A stretch of 34,347 nucleotides of DNA, taken from Bacteroidales bacterium (GTDB lineage Bacteria; Bacteroidota; Bacteroidia; Bacteroidales; UBA12170). Of the stretch, positions 32,679 through 34,347 are shown piece after piece (within the stretch, counting starts at the first letter, position 1; each line of letters starts with the position of its first letter). Under the pieces are notes generated by a model. It was not told the origin of the DNA. It searched no databases and saw only the letters and a list, made by a program, of their open reading frames with translations. The translations under genes were made by a program, and so were the position numbers. The stretch lies in the NCBI GenBank assembly GCA_016929955.1, contig JAFGHU010000196.1, positions 1 through 34,347 on the forward strand, read 5' to 3'.

Positions 32679-33866
32679 ATGCAAAAATCAATTATCCTTA
32701 TTCTTTCTTTAGTTATTAGTCTTGCAATAAGCGCGCAGGAAATTGAGCGAAGCAAATCTAACTTGCCTAAAATAAGTGAGGCGCTTTCTGTTTTGGATGA
32801 CGCAACAGGATGGGTATTGCAGGATAACGGCAGTTGGTTGAGCGAGAAAAACAAAATCTTATTGTATAGCTCGGAACAAAATCTAAGTGCTGATCCCTTA
32901 CAAAAACTCGGGCGACAAAATTTCAATAAAATGGAGCTGCGCGAAGTATTGATTGGAGATGAGCAATATATTGTTTTAATTACTGAGTATGCGGATGGCT
33001 ATTTTGAGTTCCCTGAGCTCCGTCAGAATTTTCAAAAAACTGAAAATGCACATTATATCGTTTTTAAGGCCACTAAACTGAATGCGATAATAGCACATAT
33101 GAGCATTTTTAATGAGCCACTGGCCATTAATTTAGATGTTTTTTGTTCTGATAATATCATCGATTTTGATCAAAAGTTATTGACAACACAAATCGCATAT
33201 AATATCTTGCGAGTGGCTAAAATGGAAGAACCATCAAAATTTACTATGATTCTGGCAGTAATGCCTACGATTGTAAATGGCGAAAAATTATTCCGTTTCC
33301 GCTATATCAACTTATTTAATCAAGAAAGTATTTATCAAAAATACTTGCTCCCTGCAAACAAAGATCGTCTTTTCGAAAGCAGTTATTTCGAAGTGCCTTA
33401 TCAAAAGTTTGTCGATTTTATACGTGCTCCAAAAATTCAACAGATAGACTTTAACTTACTAAATCCCATTAGTTTTAACGATTTTTACCAACGAGGAGCA
33501 CTGCGTTTCGAAAGAAATAATTTCGAAGCTGCCTTAGCTGATTTTAGAAGCGCTTTAAATCTAAAACCGGATACTGAAAATTGGCATATCTATGCGCTAA
33601 TGGGAAGCACTTTGCACGAACTGAAAAATTACAGTGCTGCTATAAGAGCATTTGAAAAAGCACTTATTCTTAAACCCAAAGCTAATAATCAATACCAAAA
33701 TTGGATACGCAACTATTATAATATCGGCTTATCTTATTTAATATCAGGCAATAAGAAAGAAGCCTGCATTTATTTTCATCGGGCAAAAACCTCAGGCTTG
33801 CAAGACGAAGCGGCTTTAAAAGTGATAAAGAAAAATTGCAGAGGGAAATTCAAAGTAAAAAATTAA
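32679..33866 (+). CDS. Exported protein with C-terminal TPR repeats, function unknown
   Basis: The 395-residue product has a signal peptide (MQKSIILILSLVISLAISAQ, cleavage after 'AISA'), so it is periplasmic or surface-associated. Residues about 25-265 form a mixed alpha/beta region with no family I recognise. Residues about 270-380 hold two or three tetratricopeptide repeats: 'FYQRGALRFERNNFEAALAD', 'YALMGSTLHELKNYSAAIRA' and 'YYNIGLSYLISGNKKEACIY', which normally bind protein partners. Cysteines near the end (Cys366, Cys388 or thereabouts) are notable in an exported protein and might form a disulfide. A -7 element lies just upstream. The partner is unknown. Confidence 0.75.
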   Translation: MQKSIILILSLVISLAISAQEIERSKSNLPKISEALSVLDDATGWVLQDNGSWLSEKNKILLYSSEQNLSADPLQKLGRQNFNKMELREVLIGDEQYIVLITEYADGYFEFPELRQNFQKTENAHYIVFKATKLNAIIAHMSIFNEPLAINLDVFCSDNIIDFDQKLLTTQIAYNILRVAKMEEPSKFTMILAVMPTIVNGEKLFRFRYINLFNQESIYQKYLLPANKDRLFESSYFEVPYQKFVDFIRAPKIQQIDFNLLNPISFNDFYQRGALRFERNNFEAALADFRSALNLKPDTENWHIYALMGSTLHELKNYSAAIRAFEKALILKPKANNQYQNWIRNYYNIGLSYLISGNKKEACIYFHRAKTSGLQDEAALKVIKKNCRGKFKVKN

Positions 33867-33903
33867 GCGCTCTAGTTATTGATATTCCATTAATTAACAA
33901 CAC

Positions 33904-33937
33904 TTTGTTTAAACCTCCTAGTTTCTAGTTATTTTTG
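33904..33937 (+). promoter_or_regulatory. Candidate promoter of the outer-membrane protein gene at 34006
   Basis: TTTG at 33904-33907 and TATTTTTG at 33930-33937 are 22 bp apart, one more than usual. A second TATTTTTG lies at 33953-33960. Either would give a leader of about 40-60 bases. Confidence 0.5.
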
Positions 33938-34005
33938 CACCCAAAATTTAATTATTTTTGATTAATTGGGATGATTGTATATCAACAAAAGAAGGCGGAT
34001 ACTAA

Positions 34006-34347
34006 GTGAAAATTAAATCGAAACATAAGGTACTACTTATCATACTTATATTCGGATATTATCATACCCTTTTTGCCCAATATTCAAGTGCTGATAACAA
34101 AGCTTTACCTAAGTGGTTTGTTGGCGTAAATGGGGGCACATCCATATTTCTTGGCGATGTAAAATTCAATTCCTTTTGGCCGGAGCAAAAACAGGGCGAG
34201 TTTCAAGCCAACGGAAGTTTGGTTATCGGAAGAAAATTTAACACGGCTCTAAGTCTAAGTACTACACTTGGCTATAGCGCGTTTAAAGGTTTTCAGGAAA
34301 TTCTGCCCGATACACTTGAATTTAAAACGCAAGCCTTGTCAATCGCA
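34006..34347 (+). CDS. Outer membrane beta-barrel protein, N-terminal part (cut by window end)
   Basis: The frame opens with a GTG at 34006, directly after an in-frame TAA, and stays open for 114 codons to the end of the window. The first residues are a signal peptide: 'VKIKSKHKVLLIILIFGYYH' then 'TLFAQ', with cleavage likely after 'LFA'. The mature part begins 'KWFVGVNGGTSIFLGDVKF' and continues with 'GSLVIGRKFNTALSLSTTLG', which are beta-strands of an outer membrane barrel seen in small Bacteroidota proteins. There is no ATG in a sensible place, so GTG is the likely start. The rest, and thus the size of the barrel and any further domain, lie outside the window. Confidence 0.7.
   Translation, partial: MKIKSKHKVLLIILIFGYYHTLFAQYSSADNKALPKWFVGVNGGTSIFLGDVKFNSFWPEQKQGEFQANGSLVIGRKFNTALSLSTTLGYSAFKGFQEILPDTLEFKTQALSIA

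Overview
The window looks like a chromosomal segment of an AT-rich member of the Bacteroidota. The signs are: an Rpb6-type RNA polymerase omega subunit next to bamD, coaBC, a DUF4835 gene and recN; a short primary sigma factor without region 1.1; proteins with type IX secretion (T9SS) C-terminal sorting domains; SpI/SpII exported proteins; and several promoters of the Bacteroidota type (TTTG, 19-21 bp, TAnnTTTG). Most of the content is core housekeeping. No phage, integrase, CRISPR array, toxin cluster or defence island is visible, and I found no convincing undescribed multi-gene system.

Layout. 1-324: the end of a T9SS cargo protein. 501-7100: a core block on + (bamD, rpoZ, coaBC, DUF4835 gene, recN, fabI). 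It is interrupted after coaBC by a gene-free stretch holding a 225-bp MITE-like element with a 10-bp target duplication and a two-copy, about 162-bp tandem repeat. 7101-9360: an AT-rich cation/proton antiporter, a DsrE-family protein and tRNA-Leu(GAG). 9707-14506: a DUF4301 protein, a converging xdhC-xdhA pair whose last codons are supplied by a palindromic repeat, and prmC. 14516-21740: a likely phosphate locus with two tandem PiT permeases carrying C-terminal PhoU-like domains, divergent from a porin-like barrel overlapped by a beta-helix lipoprotein. 21855-28006: an N-acetylmuramoyl-L-alanine amidase, then rpsO, pnp, rpoD, rpe and a YjjG-like HAD phosphatase. 28314-34347: a secreted propeller-like T9SS cargo protein, a 5'-nucleotidase-like lipoprotein, a membrane-anchored metallo-beta-lactamase-fold hydrolase, a periplasmic TPR protein and the start of an outer-membrane protein cut by the window end.

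How the genes fit together. bamD, porA-like barrels and lipoproteins concern the outer membrane; coaBC and fabI supply CoA and fatty acids; recN, pnp, rpsO, rpoZ and rpoD are information-processing genes. The PiT/porin/lipoprotein group could move phosphate across both membranes, and the 5'-nucleotidase-like lipoprotein could release phosphate from nucleotides, but this link is inference. The points most worth a second look are the MITE-like element, the palindrome forming the 3' end of xdhA, the absent molybdopterin subunit of the xanthine dehydrogenase, the palindrome between the PiT and porin genes, and the strong Shine-Dalgarno sequence before rpoD.
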